From positions 372,001-436,000 of the forward strand of contig NZ_CP162101.1 in assembly GCF_040869035.1 (NCBI RefSeq): DNA of 64,000 bases, in the 5' to 3' direction. Both the position numbers and the translations under genes were made by a program. Of this stretch, positions 44,728 to 53,663 are shown in pieces (position 1 is the stretch's first letter; the number at the start of each line of letters is the position of its first letter). The stretch comes from Vibrio sp. NTOU-M3 (GTDB lineage Bacteria > Pseudomonadota > Gammaproteobacteria > Enterobacterales > Vibrionaceae). The notes below the pieces were generated by a model. The model saw only the letters and a list, made by a program, of their open reading frames with translations. It did not search any database and was not told the DNA's origin.

Positions 44728-45360
44728 TTAGCTGGCAAATGAACTGAGCATCCAGAGCGCCAGCAAAATAAAAATAGCCCCCATAAATTTATGCTGGTAG
44801 GTACGAAAACGTGCATTTTCTAATAACGGTTTACCAAGCGTACCCACTAGCGCAACTAATACTAGGTTAAACGCCAAACCAAGCACATTGAGGAGCAACC
44901 CCAAAGCAAGCATCTGTTCGCCTGATGTTGCCGTAATATTGCCCGAAACAAACTGGGGCAAAAACATCACAAAAAATACCAGAGCTTTAGGGTTCAATAG
45001 ATTACTGACCAATGCTCGCTGGTAAAATGTGGTCGCCATTTTCCCCCCAGAACCAAGCTCAGGAGTTTCCGCCGCCGTGGCCCGTAAACAATCCCACCCC
45101 ATCTTCAATAAGTAGGCACCACCTAATAAATGCAATGCTTTTAAGGCTAATGGGCTCATTGCAATCAGTGCGGATACACCAAGCGCAGCAAGGAGAGTTA
45201 AGATCACACCAGAAGTGGCATTACCTAAGCTGGCAAAAATCCCGACGCGACGGCCATAACTCATGCTTGAGCTCGCGATCAGTAACATGTCAGGCCCAGG
45301 GAGTAACAGCAGCGCGATGACAGCGGTTAAATAGACCGGAAGAATAGAGATATCGATCAT
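44728..45360 (-). CDS. LysE/RhtB-family amino acid exporter
   Basis: Inner-membrane protein of 210 aa with about six helices and the LysE/RhtB N-terminal signature LLLPGPDMLLIASSSMSYGRRVG, plus NPKALVFFVMFLPQFV. Exports amino acids or homoserine-lactone-like compounds; specificity is not visible. The 268-bp element begins 3 bp after its stop, between the gene and its terminator. The ribosome site is weak (ATAACA before the ATG). Confidence 0.88.
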   Translation of the reverse strand: MIDISILPVYLTAVIALLLLPGPDMLLIASSSMSYGRRVGIFASLGNATSGVILTLLAALGVSALIAMSPLALKALHLLGGAYLLKMGWDCLRATAAETPELGSGGKMATTFYQRALVSNLLNPKALVFFVMFLPQFVSGNITATSGEQMLALGLLLNVLGLAFNLVLVALVGTLGKPLLENARFRTYQHKFMGAIFILLALWMLSSFAS

Positions 45361-45541
45361 TGTTATAATTTATTGGAACAAAAAGATGCGAGATTTTATA
45401 TCAACAAAAACACCCAATCCAGCAATACCTACCAATAAAAAACAAACACACAAAATTAACAACCAAGATCCAGTAATTTCATTAAGTTGCCACCATTTCC
45501 AACAAAACCAGTGGATGACTTAACATAAATTTTATAAATCA

Positions 45542-45569
45542 TTGCATCATGACATAAGCGGCGTATATT
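45542..45569 (+). promoter_or_regulatory. Probable promoter of the leader-peptide/LysE transcript
   Basis: TTGCAT (45542-45547) and TATATT (45564-45569) with 16-bp spacing. Transcription would begin near 45576, about 22 nt before the leader-peptide ATG. Confidence 0.55.
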
Positions 45570-45597
45570 GAGATTGTCTCTACGATAGGAAAAAGTT

Positions 45598-45636
45598 ATG
45601 TGCACGTGTTGTAACCGCTGCCCACCAGCGCAATAA
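45598..45636 (+). CDS. Cysteine-rich leader peptide, 12 aa
   Basis: MCTCCNRCPPAQ, with cysteine at positions 2, 4, 5 and 8, behind an AGGAAAAAG ribosome site and ending in TAA. It stands between a good promoter and a LysE-family gene starting 67 bp after the leader stop. A hairpin (CGCTG-CCCAC-CAGCG, 45616-45630) overlaps the reading frame. A second (CGCGT...ACGCG, about 45673-45688) follows before a T-rich stretch. The layout is that of a translation-dependent attenuator sensing cysteinyl-tRNA, or a metal/thiol-sensing peptide. The function is inference. Confidence 0.6.
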   Translation: MCTCCNRCPPAQ

Positions 45637-45703
45637 GAAATAACGCTTCTCGCTATAACAACATGCGCGTGTTTTACGCGTCGGTTTCTTATTGGAGTTT
45701 TTT

Positions 45704-46333
45704 ATGACTATCGACACTCTGCTAGCATTTGGCAGCATCGTCTTCTTTTTGGCGGTGATCCCTGGCCCTAATGCACTATTGATCCTTTTTACCGCACTGA
45801 CTCAAGGTCGCTCTCAAGCACTGGCGAATATTGTGGGTGTGGCAGTTGGCTTCCTCGTTCATGCTTTTATCTCTGCGAAAGGACTAAGCCTGTTACTTGC
45901 CCAGTCGACAATGGCTTTTTCTATCTTTAAATGGGTGGGGGTGCTTTATCTGATTTGGTTAGGTATCACTAATTTACGTTCTGGCTTTCGTCTATCCACA
46001 ACCCAGTTCCAGCCAACGCCTGACGTCCGTCAGCGCAAACTCGGTGAAAGCTTTCGCAAGGGTCTATTAACGAATTTGCTCAACCCAAAGATCGTATTGT
46101 TTTACCTCTCGATCTTTCCACAATTTGTGCCTCCAGAGCATTTACTGCAACAGAGCTTAGTGCTTGGCGCACTGCAAGCCGTCATCGTAGCAAGCTGGTT
46201 TACCTTTCTGATCATCTTCGCGACGCGAGTGAAATCACTCCTGACCACACCAAAAACCAGTAAATGGTTAAATTACATCAGTGGTGTCCTGTTTATTAGC
46301 TTTGGTTTGGGCCTAGCAAATTCACGTCTGTAA
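45704..46333 (+). CDS. LysE-family exporter under a Cys-rich leader
   Basis: Six-helix exporter of 209 aa from ATG 45704 (TTGGAG 8 nt in front; the frame also opens at TTG 45692). The signature is FFLAVIPGPNALLILFTALTQGRSQA, with NLLNPKIVLFYLSIFPQFV. It differs from the LysE gene at 44728, which is divergent from it, so they are paralogues. The upstream peptide with four cysteines suggests that cysteine or a related thiol controls expression; known relatives export cysteine, O-acetylserine, threonine or lysine. Confidence 0.88.
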   Translation: MTIDTLLAFGSIVFFLAVIPGPNALLILFTALTQGRSQALANIVGVAVGFLVHAFISAKGLSLLLAQSTMAFSIFKWVGVLYLIWLGITNLRSGFRLSTTQFQPTPDVRQRKLGESFRKGLLTNLLNPKIVLFYLSIFPQFVPPEHLLQQSLVLGALQAVIVASWFTFLIIFATRVKSLLTTPKTSKWLNYISGVLFISFGLGLANSRL

Positions 46334-46444
46334 TCACTCATGCGCTTTCTATAAAACTTTATTTTGCAGAAAGCACAATTTTGTACAAAATCTTTACATC
46401 AGGTTACTCTAGACTGTCAAAATCAAGGGACATCAGGCGTAACC

Positions 46445-47275
46445 ATGAGCAAAACCTCCAATCCGAAAGAATCTGCCAGCTTCCAGATCGCGCAAGAGTT
46501 TGGTGGCCTTGAGTTGCTCGATGCCAAGTACACCCATCAGAACTTTTCCCGTCATAGTCATGAAGGCTATACCATTGGTGTCATTGACAAAGGCGCACAA
46601 CGATTTTATCGCACAGGTGGCAATCACATAGCCCCGAAAGACAGTATTATTCTGGTTAATGCTGATGAAGTGCATAATGGTCAAACCGCAACCGAAGGCG
46701 GTTGGGAATACAGAGCCATGTACCCACTACCGGCGCAGTTCCAAGCGCTTACTGAAGGCTTAGGGTCCGATCTTGGTATCCCGTATTTTCCAGAACCAGT
46801 CGTATATGACCCAGAGCTTGCCCAGCAGCTTAGGCTGGTTTTTCATACTCTAAAACATTCTGACAATCGCTTACTCCGGGAAACCTTGGTGTATGGAACC
46901 TTAATCAAGCTTATCAGCCGTCATGGCAAGCGTCGTCAGCACTATCAACCGAAAAACAATGGCCAGCGTCAACTGCTGCTGGTAAAAGAATTCCTTGATG
47001 ACTTTCCACAGGCCGACATCTCTTTGGAAGAACTCAGCCAGTTAGCTGGGCTTAGCCCGTATTATTTGGTTCGAACCTTTCAAAAAGAGTTTGGCTTACC
47101 GCCGCACGCCTATCAAATTCAGGCACGGCTGCGTTTTTCAAAACAATTATTAAAGAGTGGTAAGAAGATCTCTGATGTCGCTCAGGAATCTGGCTTTCAC
47201 GATCAAAGCCATTTTCACCGACACTTCAAACGCACTATGGGCGTCACACCGAAACAGTACCGCCAGTCACTTTAA
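46445..47275 (+). CDS. AraC-family transcriptional regulator
   Basis: Protein of 276 aa from ATG 46445. It has an N-terminal AraC-binding cupin (HSHEGYTIGVIDKGAQRFYR, DSIILVNADEVHNGQ) and a C-terminal double helix-turn-helix (ISLEELSQLAGLSPYYLVRT; KISDVAQESGFHDQSHFHRH; MGVTPKQYR). A 27-residue upstream extension is unlikely. It precedes azlCD on the same strand with an 85-bp gap, so it probably controls that exporter. Confidence 0.88.
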   Translation: MSKTSNPKESASFQIAQEFGGLELLDAKYTHQNFSRHSHEGYTIGVIDKGAQRFYRTGGNHIAPKDSIILVNADEVHNGQTATEGGWEYRAMYPLPAQFQALTEGLGSDLGIPYFPEPVVYDPELAQQLRLVFHTLKHSDNRLLRETLVYGTLIKLISRHGKRRQHYQPKNNGQRQLLLVKEFLDDFPQADISLEELSQLAGLSPYYLVRTFQKEFGLPPHAYQIQARLRFSKQLLKSGKKISDVAQESGFHDQSHFHRHFKRTMGVTPKQYRQSL

Positions 47276-47360
47276 TGTCTGGCCTAAGCAATTTTATACA
47301 AGCGGTAACTATCACGTTTTGCCATGCTATAGCGAAACACAACAACATCATCTAAATACT

Positions 47361-48077
47361 ATGGATACCATGACTATTTCTTCACCATACATCGGACGTA
47401 AGCAATTGTTCTGGCAAGGTACGATAGCCATGCTTCCTTTAAGTATTGCGGTTATTCCTTGGGGGTTGCTGGCTGGCTCGTTTGCGATAGATGCGGGATT
47501 AAATCCATTTGAGAGCCAAGCGCTTTCAGCCATTCTGTTTGCAGGCTCAGCGCAACTGGTTGCTACTGGTATGCTCAAAGCTAGTGCCAGTATCACCACG
47601 ATGCTTATCGCAACCTTTTTTATTACATCTCGTCATTTGCTCTACAGCATTTCAATGCGCAAGACCATTAGTCCACTCCCTTTGAAGTGGCGCTTAACTT
47701 TAGGTTTTTTACTCACTGATGAACTGTTTGCCATTTGTGGTCAACAGTCAGAAAAGCAATTTAACCGCTGGTATGCCCTTGGTGCTGGGCTGAGTTTTTA
47801 TTTGTGCTGGAACTTAGCCACTTTAGTTGGGATCATCGCTGGAAGTTACATCCCTGCGATGAACGAACTAAGGTTGGAATTTGCTGTCGCCGCAACGTTT
47901 ATTGCCATTGTCATCCCCACCATCAAAAACAGTGCGGTTTTAGTTTCAGTGATAGTCGCTCTATTGATCTCTGTGATCTGCGCTTACCTTAAGATCGAGT
48001 CAGGACTGATGTTTGCCGCTCTTGGTGGCATGTTCGCTGGCTACTTTATCGAAACCATGAAAGGAGGTCAGCCATGA
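47361..48077 (+). CDS. azlC: AzlC-family exporter subunit
   Basis: Membrane protein of 238 aa, large subunit of the AzlCD (YgaZH-type) branched-chain amino acid exporter. Seen are AVIPWGLLAGSFAIDAGLNP, SAILFAGSAQLVATGML and FFITSRHLLYSISM, with LLTDELFAI, all typical AzlC segments. Start ATG 47361 or 47370; longer frames overlapping the AraC gene are rejected. Its stop overlaps azlD by 4 bp. Confidence 0.88.
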   Translation: MDTMTISSPYIGRKQLFWQGTIAMLPLSIAVIPWGLLAGSFAIDAGLNPFESQALSAILFAGSAQLVATGMLKASASITTMLIATFFITSRHLLYSISMRKTISPLPLKWRLTLGFLLTDELFAICGQQSEKQFNRWYALGAGLSFYLCWNLATLVGIIAGSYIPAMNELRLEFAVAATFIAIVIPTIKNSAVLVSVIVALLISVICAYLKIESGLMFAALGGMFAGYFIETMKGGQP

Positions 48078-48385
48078 TCATGCTATCCATCCTCGCCATG
48101 ACGGCTTTGGTCTTTCTCAGTCGCTACCTCTTTTTGGAACCGAAGCTGCCGCTCAAACTCAATCCTCAGGCACAACGACTGCTAAGCTATTCTGGCCCTG
48201 CCGTTCTAACAGCAATTTGGGCTCCGATTGTGTTTCTGCCACACGATAACGAACTTTGGCTTAGCCCGAATAACCCTTACCTACTTGGAGCAATACTTGC
48301 GGCGGTGATTGCGTGGAAAACCAAAAATGTGTTGCTTACTACCCTCATCAGTATGACGGCATTTCTTATCTTTAAGCTTTGGTAG
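48074..48385 (+). CDS. azlD: AzlD-family exporter subunit
   Basis: Small membrane protein of 103 aa with three to four helices and the AzlD pattern (LSRYLFL; LSYSGPAVLTAIWAPIVF). Partner of AzlC, translationally coupled by a 4-bp overlap and a GGAGG ribosome site inside azlC. Its 3' end overlaps the 3' end of the convergent sensor kinase gene by 14 bp. Confidence 0.87.
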   Translation: MIMLSILAMTALVFLSRYLFLEPKLPLKLNPQAQRLLSYSGPAVLTAIWAPIVFLPHDNELWLSPNNPYLLGAILAAVIAWKTKNVLLTTLISMTAFLIFKLW

Positions 48386-49718
48386 GCAACCAGAGCTTAA
48401 ACTCGGTGATGCCCTCTTTTGAGTCCACGCGTATCCAGCCTTGATGCGCTTCTACAATGGAGCGCACAATTGCTAAACCTAGCCCAGCCCCTACGCTACC
48501 ACTGTGTTGCCGTGATTTATCAGCACGATAAAAGCGATTAAAGATGTAAGGGAGATCATCAGAGCTGATCGTCTCGCCTTGGTTGATAAAAGACAACATC
48601 ACCCCATCAGAAGACTCTACAACACTAACAAAAACAGTACTGCTTTGTGCGGCGTGACGGATGGCGTTTGAGAGTAAATTATTGATTACCCGAGCCATCA
48701 TCGCTTTATCCGCCGTCACCCATGCTTGGCCGATAACTTCAATTTGGATCGCCTCTTCTTCTGCCATAATGCCGTAATAGCTGGCACTTTGTGCCATCAG
48801 CTCTCCGAGCTCAAACACCTGTTCTTGTTTACTTAACAGCCGGTTTTCTGATTTTGCTAGATAAAGTGTGTCATTAATGGTTTTACTTAGACGTTCAATT
48901 TCTTCAAGGTTTGAGCACAACGCATCTTGATACTCTGCGACAGAGCGCTCTCGAGATAGAATCACTTGCGATTGCGTGGTGATGTTCGCCAAAGGGGTTT
49001 TCAGTTCGTGAGCAATGTCAGAAGAGAAGTCACTTAGCCGCTGAAACCCTTGTTCTAACCGATCGAGCATTTGGTTGTGGCTCATAACAAGCTGTTGAAG
49101 CTCTTCAGGCAAGGAGTGGTCTTCTAGCCGGTTATCCATGTTTTCCGTATTAATTTCGGCCAAATGAGACTGTAATGTCGACATGGGTTTAAACCCTCGA
49201 CGAACAATGGCGTAACAAGCGAATGCAATAAAGAGGCTTGCTGCCGACATGAGTGTGAGCAAAATTCGTTTAAGGCTACGATAAAATTCAAGATGATGAT
49301 CAATCGACAAACCAAGCAGGGCTTTTTTGTATTTTGGGTCATCCAATGTATACAGCTTGGTACGATAAGTGACCCCTTCATAGCTCCAATCGTTAACACG
49401 GCGAGCATCATTCAAAAGTGCGTCTGACACCAATGCAGTGGAGTTTTGGTAGATCAATCCTTCATTATCCACCAGCCAGATCACTACGTTGTTTTTCACG
49501 AACAGTTCAAACATCGTTTGGCGTGTATTCACTGGCTGTTTCATCAGTTCCACTAACACATCGTGCTTTTGGTTAAGAAACTGAGTATCTTCTTTGACAA
49601 AGTGTTGCTTGACCATCAATTGCGCAACCACGCCAATCGAGCTCAATACCAGCACAGAGGTCACAAAAAACATCAGCATTAACGAACGCTTCATCGAAGA
49701 TTGTTTTAATGCCTTCAT
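48372..49718 (-). CDS. Sensor histidine kinase, CusS/heavy-metal type
   Basis: Inner-membrane kinase of 448 aa: TM1 at about residues 13-32, a periplasmic sensor domain to about 150, TM2, then HAMP. The H-box is [16 protein letters not shown], the N-box [13 protein letters not shown], the F-box region [13 protein letters not shown] and the G-box [14 protein letters not shown]. Its start overlaps the response-regulator stop by 4 bp. The architecture is of the CusS/QseC group. The signal is unknown; the periplasmic domain shows no obvious metal-binding Met/His cluster. Confidence 0.9.
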   Translation of the reverse strand: MKALKQSSMKRSLMLMFFVTSVLVLSSIGVVAQLMVKQHFVKEDTQFLNQKHDVLVELMKQPVNTRQTMFELFVKNNVVIWLVDNEGLIYQNSTALVSDALLNDARRVNDWSYEGVTYRTKLYTLDDPKYKKALLGLSIDHHLEFYRSLKRILLTLMSAASLFIAFACYAIVRRGFKPMSTLQSHLAEINTENMDNRLEDHSLPEELQQLVMSHNQMLDRLEQGFQRLSDFSSDIAHELKTPLANITTQSQVILSRERSVAEYQDALCSNLEEIERLSKTINDTLYLAKSENRLLSKQEQVFELGELMAQSASYYGIMAEEEAIQIEVIGQAWVTADKAMMARVINNLLSNAIRHAAQSSTVFVSVVESSDGVMLSFINQGETISSDDLPYIFNRFYRADKSRQHSGSVGAGLGLAIVRSIVEAHQGWIRVDSKEGITEFKLWLPTKA

Positions 49719-50404
49719 ACTGGCGATTCCAGTTTGTACCCCATTCCTCTCACCGTGTGTAGCAACGGCATATCAAAAGGCTTATCAATTTTAGCTCTCA
49801 GCCTTTTCACAGCAACGTCGATCACATTGGTATCGCTGTCAAAATTCATATCCCAAACTAAAGAGGCAATGGAGGTGCGAGTCAGTACTTCACCCTCTTT
49901 CTGCATAAATAGCTCAAGTAACGCAAACTCTTTTGCTGTCAAAGCGATTGGCTGCCCCTGACGTTTAGCCGTACGTTTAAGTAAATCCAGTTCCAAATCA
50001 CTCACTTGCAACGTGTTGCTTTCATGTATATTGGAGGATGTTGCCGATGTGTGCCGCAATGCATTTTGCACTCGTGCAAGCAATTCTGCGAAAGCATAAG
50101 GTTTGATCAAATAGTCATTGGCTCCTAAATCAAATCCTTTGACCCGCTCTTCTATTTGATCTTTTGCTGTCAGCATGATCACTGGAACCATGATCCCTGA
50201 GCTTCTTAATGTTTGTAATACCTGCCAGCCATTGAGCTTTGGCAACATCACATCCAGAATGATCAGATCGTATGGCAGCGTTGTCGCTTGATATAAACCA
50301 TCCACTCCATCACGAGATAAATCCACCGTATAGCCAGACTCAGACAAACCTTTTTGAAGGTATTGCCCTGCTTTCAATTCATCTTCTATAACCAGCAATT
50401 TCAT
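49715..50404 (-). CDS. OmpR/CusR-family response regulator
   Basis: Protein of 229 aa. The receiver domain has the phosphoacceptor region [16 protein letters not shown] and switch segments [10 protein letters not shown] and [10 protein letters not shown]. The C-terminal winged-helix domain has [27 protein letters not shown] (split here only by description) and [13 protein letters not shown]. It pairs with the overlapping kinase gene. The long inverted repeat upstream (50485-50537) may be its binding site or the end of the DUF3316 transcript. Confidence 0.92.
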   Translation of the reverse strand: MKLLVIEDELKAGQYLQKGLSESGYTVDLSRDGVDGLYQATTLPYDLIILDVMLPKLNGWQVLQTLRSSGIMVPVIMLTAKDQIEERVKGFDLGANDYLIKPYAFAELLARVQNALRHTSATSSNIHESNTLQVSDLELDLLKRTAKRQGQPIALTAKEFALLELFMQKEGEVLTRTSIASLVWDMNFDSDTNVIDVAVKRLRAKIDKPFDMPLLHTVRGMGYKLESPV

Positions 50405-50484
50405 CGTGAGCCACTCTTATCTGATGGGGTCATTACAAGGCGTTGAATATAACAAATGAGCCTTTTTCAGACTCATAAAATCTC

Positions 50485-50537
50485 CTCAACAAATCTCAAG
50501 GTTCCCTCCTAGAGGTAATTTCCTTGAGATTGTTGAG
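50485..50537. repeat. Long imperfect inverted repeat between the response regulator and DUF3316 gene
   Basis: CTCAACAAATCTCAAGG (50485-50501) pairs with CCTTGAGATTGTTGAG (50522-50537), 16 pairs with one bulged A. An inner CCTC-CTA-GAGG stem lies in the loop. No T-run follows on either strand. It is a candidate operator for the two-component system or an mRNA structure. Confidence 0.6.
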
Positions 50538-50575
50538 CATGAAACATGATGAAAGCGGTATAACGACGACTACCC

Positions 50576-50962
50576 TTAGTTGTTGTCGTCACGCTCTAGG
50601 TACTGGTACGTCACATTAATTTTACCGACATATTCCATTTCACCTTGGCCGTTCATACGCTCATCCACGGTAATGTATGCGTTATCTTTAAGGCGAACAC
50701 TGTTTGCTTCACGTGGTGTGGTAACCCAGATATTCAGAGCACGGCGCAAGTCACGAGTTGAGCTTGCCTGAAGGCCTTGCAGCTCCTGATATGCGCTATC
50801 GAATGCAGCTTGTTTACTCTCTTGTGCCGGTGTAAACAATGACGTTGAAGACGTGCGATTGATGTAGCCACCACTTGAAAGTTGGGCACCTTGAGATGCA
50901 AATGCACCCGTACTTAGGACAGCGAGCGTGGTAACAAGTGTTAGTTTTTTCAGTATATTCAT
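50576..50962 (-). CDS. Periplasmic DUF3316-family protein
   Basis: Protein of 128 aa from ATG 50962, behind GAGG; an upstream frame extension to 51025 is rejected. The signal peptide is MNILKKLTLVTTLAVLSTGAFA. The mature protein is small and soluble, with a conserved-looking stretch (QAAFDSAYQELQGL; AYITVDERMNGQGEM) and the end INVTYQYLERDDNN. I place it in DUF3316, a Vibrio-enriched family of unknown function, from memory. It lies on the same strand directly before the two-component genes and may be their target or an accessory. Confidence 0.7.
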   Translation of the reverse strand: MNILKKLTLVTTLAVLSTGAFASQGAQLSSGGYINRTSSTSLFTPAQESKQAAFDSAYQELQGLQASSTRDLRRALNIWVTTPREANSVRLKDNAYITVDERMNGQGEMEYVGKINVTYQYLERDDNN

Positions 50963-51064
50963 CGTATTTGCCTCTAGCAGAGCTGTTGTTTTGTTGAGGC
51001 CATAATGCCCTTTCAGCTCTGACAAATACCGCTCACTAACATGACAATTTTGTCATGTTTGCAT

Positions 51065-51119
51065 TAGGGTCTGTTGATCTTTCGCGGTTAAATTTTGTTC
51101 GAAAGATCAACAGACCCTA
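51065..51119. mobile_element. 55-bp minimal inverted-repeat element
   Basis: Two perfect 20-bp inverted repeats (51065-51084 and 51100-51119, TAGGGTCTGTTGATCTTTCG and its complement) around 15 nt. The first 39 bp match the left end of the 268-bp element at 44457 except at two bases, and the last 20 match its right end. It looks like an internal-deletion derivative. TA flanks each end. It would form a very stable hairpin in RNA. Confidence 0.75.
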
Positions 51120-51230
51120 GCCAAATAACACAACCAATACCAACAACACCACACCAATCACGGCGATGGTTTTACACAGCAATCTTAGATTTGAACTTCC
51201 GCCATTTGGCGCTTGATTACAACATCCCAT
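51117..51230 (-). CDS. Tiny membrane protein, 37 aa, stop codon supplied by the inserted element
   Basis: MGCCNQAPNGGSS followed by NLRLLCKTIAVIGVVLLVLVV ending LFG. It has a strong ribosome site (GGAGG 6 nt before ATG 51230), an N-terminal Cys pair and one membrane helix. A 65-codon frame from 51314 is possible but overlaps the next gene and lacks a ribosome site. The TAG stop (51117-51119) lies in the terminal bases of the 55-bp element, so the C-terminus may have been changed by the insertion. No family known. Confidence 0.65.
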   Translation of the reverse strand: MGCCNQAPNGGSSNLRLLCKTIAVIGVVLLVLVVLFG

Positions 51231-51298
51231 AAAAAACCTCCGGTTGATCCAACAACCAGAGGTTAAAGCTTGTCCAAAGGGTAAGGTAAAGGCTTTTG

Positions 51299-51913
51299 CT
51301 ACTCGGCAACCCATTCAATTTCAATCAAGGTCTTGTCTGCGCACTTTAGACGCCCAAGAAACACATCGCCTTGATGCACCTCCCCCACGCCTTGCGGAGT
51401 GCCTGTCATAATGATGTCGCCATCAAACAACGTAGTGTAACTTTTGAGTTCAGAAAGAATGGCTTGCGGTGAGTAAATCATTTGTTTTACTCCACCACAC
51501 TGGACGCGAACACAGTTGATAAACAGTTCTAGTTGCAGCTCTTCAATGGCAAGGCCTTTTATCGGCACAAACCGACTGAACACGGCAGAGCCATCAAACG
51601 ACTTGGCACGCTCCCATGGGAGCCCTTTATTTTTTAAGCTTGCTTGCAACTCACGTTTCGTCAGATCCAGCCCTAGGCCAACCGCACTAAGCTCACCCTT
51701 TTGTACGACAAAACAAATTTCGCCTTCGTAGTGCAATGATTCTTGATGGAAGGAAGTAAGACGGGAAGTAACCGACGTATTGGGCTTATTGAAAACCACC
51801 ATTTCGTCAGGGATTGCATTGTTTAGCTCGTGGATATGCTCAAGATAGTTGCGTCCAACACAAACCACCTTAGAAGGTTTGACTGGCTTTTCCCCAATAT
51901 AAACAGAATGCAT
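51299..51913 (-). CDS. Fumarylacetoacetate hydrolase-family protein (YcgM-like)
   Basis: Enzyme of 204 aa from ATG 51913 (GGGAAG in front), preferred over 51931. FAH C-terminal domain landmarks are KVVCVGRNYLEHIHELNN, the metal-binding region LHYEGEICFVVQKGE, SFDGSAVFSRFVP and the end IIMTGTPQGVGEVHQGD. Such small FAH enzymes act as acylpyruvases, oxaloacetate decarboxylases or tautomerases; which applies here cannot be told. Confidence 0.88.
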   Translation of the reverse strand: MHSVYIGEKPVKPSKVVCVGRNYLEHIHELNNAIPDEMVVFNKPNTSVTSRLTSFHQESLHYEGEICFVVQKGELSAVGLGLDLTKRELQASLKNKGLPWERAKSFDGSAVFSRFVPIKGLAIEELQLELFINCVRVQCGGVKQMIYSPQAILSELKSYTTLFDGDIIMTGTPQGVGEVHQGDVFLGRLKCADKTLIEIEWVAE

Positions 51914-52072
51914 GTGTACTTCCCTGACCAATAAGTATGAGAGCAGATTTTAACCGAATCCGTTGTCGAGAAAATGAAATTCGAATTTCATGTCTCTAAA
52001 GTAAGATCAATTCCCCAAATTTCAGTCGATTAGCTTACTTTATCTGGTTTAAATCCGGTCTTTCTTACCCTC

Positions 52073-52723
52073 TCATTCAGCATCTGCTACCTGAACAATA
52101 CACATCTCCGCTAGCTCCCGATATTGGTTCTGCATCACCTCAACAAACTCATCCGCATCTTCAAAATGCGCAATGGGCTCACCAAGAACAACATCGCAAT
52201 TAAACGGCACAAACATCGCCGTTCCTTTTGGTAGAGCAAGCCCTAGCCCTCTCATAACAATCGGAACCACCGGGCATTGCTCATGGTCTTTCACCAAATG
52301 GAAAATACCCTTTTTTAGACCACTCATGATTTCGGGATCACCACGGCTGCCTTCTGGGAAAATGATCAGAATATCACCATTATGAAGCGCCTTATGGCAC
52401 TCATCAAAAATGGCATCACGTTGGCTTTTGGAAGGCGAGCGACGAATGGGAATAATGCCGATCACATTAAGAGAAATCCAAGAAATCAGCGGATTCGCTA
52501 AAAAATAATCTGCAGCGGCGACCGGTCGAACTCGACCAACCAAGCGGATTGGAAACAGTGCCAATAATACGAGCGTATCGAGGTGACTGTTGTGGTTTGC
52601 CGCAACAATGACCGGTCCTTTGTTTGGTAGGTTCGGACGATTAATGATGTTAAGCCCCAGCCCAATAAACACCAATGGTTTGACGATAAGCAGGACAAAC
52701 AATATTTTAAGTAACTTTTCCAT
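52073..52723 (-). CDS. 1-acylglycerol-3-phosphate acyltransferase family (PlsC-like)
   Basis: Protein of 216 aa with an N-terminal membrane segment and the PlsC motifs: NHNSHLDTL (HX4D catalytic pair), IIPIRRSPSKSQRD, and FPEGSRGDPEIMSGLKKG with VVPIVMRGLG. It follows the CdsA-like gene by 7 bp and closes a three-gene minus-strand operon: CDP-alcohol transferase, CdsA-like, PlsC-like. The set parallels E. coli ynbA-ynbB-type clusters. It is likely a paralogous lipid pathway rather than the housekeeping one. Confidence 0.87.
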   Translation of the reverse strand: MEKLLKILFVLLIVKPLVFIGLGLNIINRPNLPNKGPVIVAANHNSHLDTLVLLALFPIRLVGRVRPVAAADYFLANPLISWISLNVIGIIPIRRSPSKSQRDAIFDECHKALHNGDILIIFPEGSRGDPEIMSGLKKGIFHLVKDHEQCPVVPIVMRGLGLALPKGTAMFVPFNCDVVLGEPIAHFEDADEFVEVMQNQYRELAEMCIVQVADAE

Positions 52724-52730
52724 GTTTGCT

Positions 52731-53663
52731 TTAGTAATAGAGGTAGTAGATGTAATGGAAGAACAGTGGTGCTGTAAACATCAAGCTGTCCACGCGATCG
52801 AGTATGCCACCATGGCCGGGAATAAATTGGCTGGTATCTTTGATTTTTAAGTCTCGTTTAACTGACGAGATCACCAAATCACCAATGAAACCACTGAACG
52901 CAATGATCATCCCGGCAACTAATCCCTGTTCCGAGCTAAGTGGGGTTAAATAAGGGGCAACAAAATAAGACGCAAGAATAACGGTTGCACCGCCACCAAT
53001 AAAGCCTTCCCAAGTCTTATTCGGGCTTACTTTCGGCACAATTTTATGTTTACCAAAAGACTTACCCCACACATACTGACAAACATCATTGAGCTGAGTG
53101 AATACCAATAAAAACAGCAGCATCCCCATCGAACCCGCTTGTTCATTCAAACTTGGAAGTACCAAGAGATACGCCATGTGACTGATGCAAAATACCGTTA
53201 ACATCAACGACCAATGGATAATACCGGCAGAACGAATAAAGCCTTTGGTCTCACCAATGAGCACCGCGACCATCGGCAAATACAAGAACATATACACTGG
53301 GATGAAGATGATAAACATCCCATACCAACCTAGAGATAACCAGTAGTACTGAAATGGGATGGATAAGTAAGCCCAGAAAATCACTCGGCGATCTGCCATA
53401 CGCGTTGGCACAATAGAAAAGAACTCTTTTAGTGCCATAAAGCTTAGGAAGCCAACAAAAAACAAAGTGTATTGTAGTGGCAGATTTAACACCACGAATA
53501 CAATACCGACCATCCACCACCATGAGCGGATGCGCAGTTTTAGTTCAAGGTAATCTCGCTCTCGATGTGTACGTGACAGCCACAAGTAAACGGCGGTACC
53601 AACCAATAACGCCGCAACAATGGCGATCATTAGGTACAGGGAATGGGAAGGAATACGACTCAT
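52731..53663 (-). CDS. Phosphatidate cytidylyltransferase family (CdsA-like)
   Basis: Integral membrane protein of 310 aa with about eight helices. The C-terminal CDP-DAG synthase signature is visible: SPNKTWEGFIGGG, then FSGFIGDLVISSVKRDLKIK and the end IPGHGGILDRVDSLMFTAP. It would make a CDP-lipid from phosphatidate and CTP for use by the neighbouring CDP-alcohol transferase. It overlaps that gene's stop by 4 bp. Confidence 0.9.
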   Translation of the reverse strand: MSRIPSHSLYLMIAIVAALLVGTAVYLWLSRTHRERDYLELKLRIRSWWWMVGIVFVVLNLPLQYTLFFVGFLSFMALKEFFSIVPTRMADRRVIFWAYLSIPFQYYWLSLGWYGMFIIFIPVYMFLYLPMVAVLIGETKGFIRSAGIIHWSLMLTVFCISHMAYLLVLPSLNEQAGSMGMLLFLLVFTQLNDVCQYVWGKSFGKHKIVPKVSPNKTWEGFIGGGATVILASYFVAPYLTPLSSEQGLVAGMIIAFSGFIGDLVISSVKRDLKIKDTSQFIPGHGGILDRVDSLMFTAPLFFHYIYYLYY

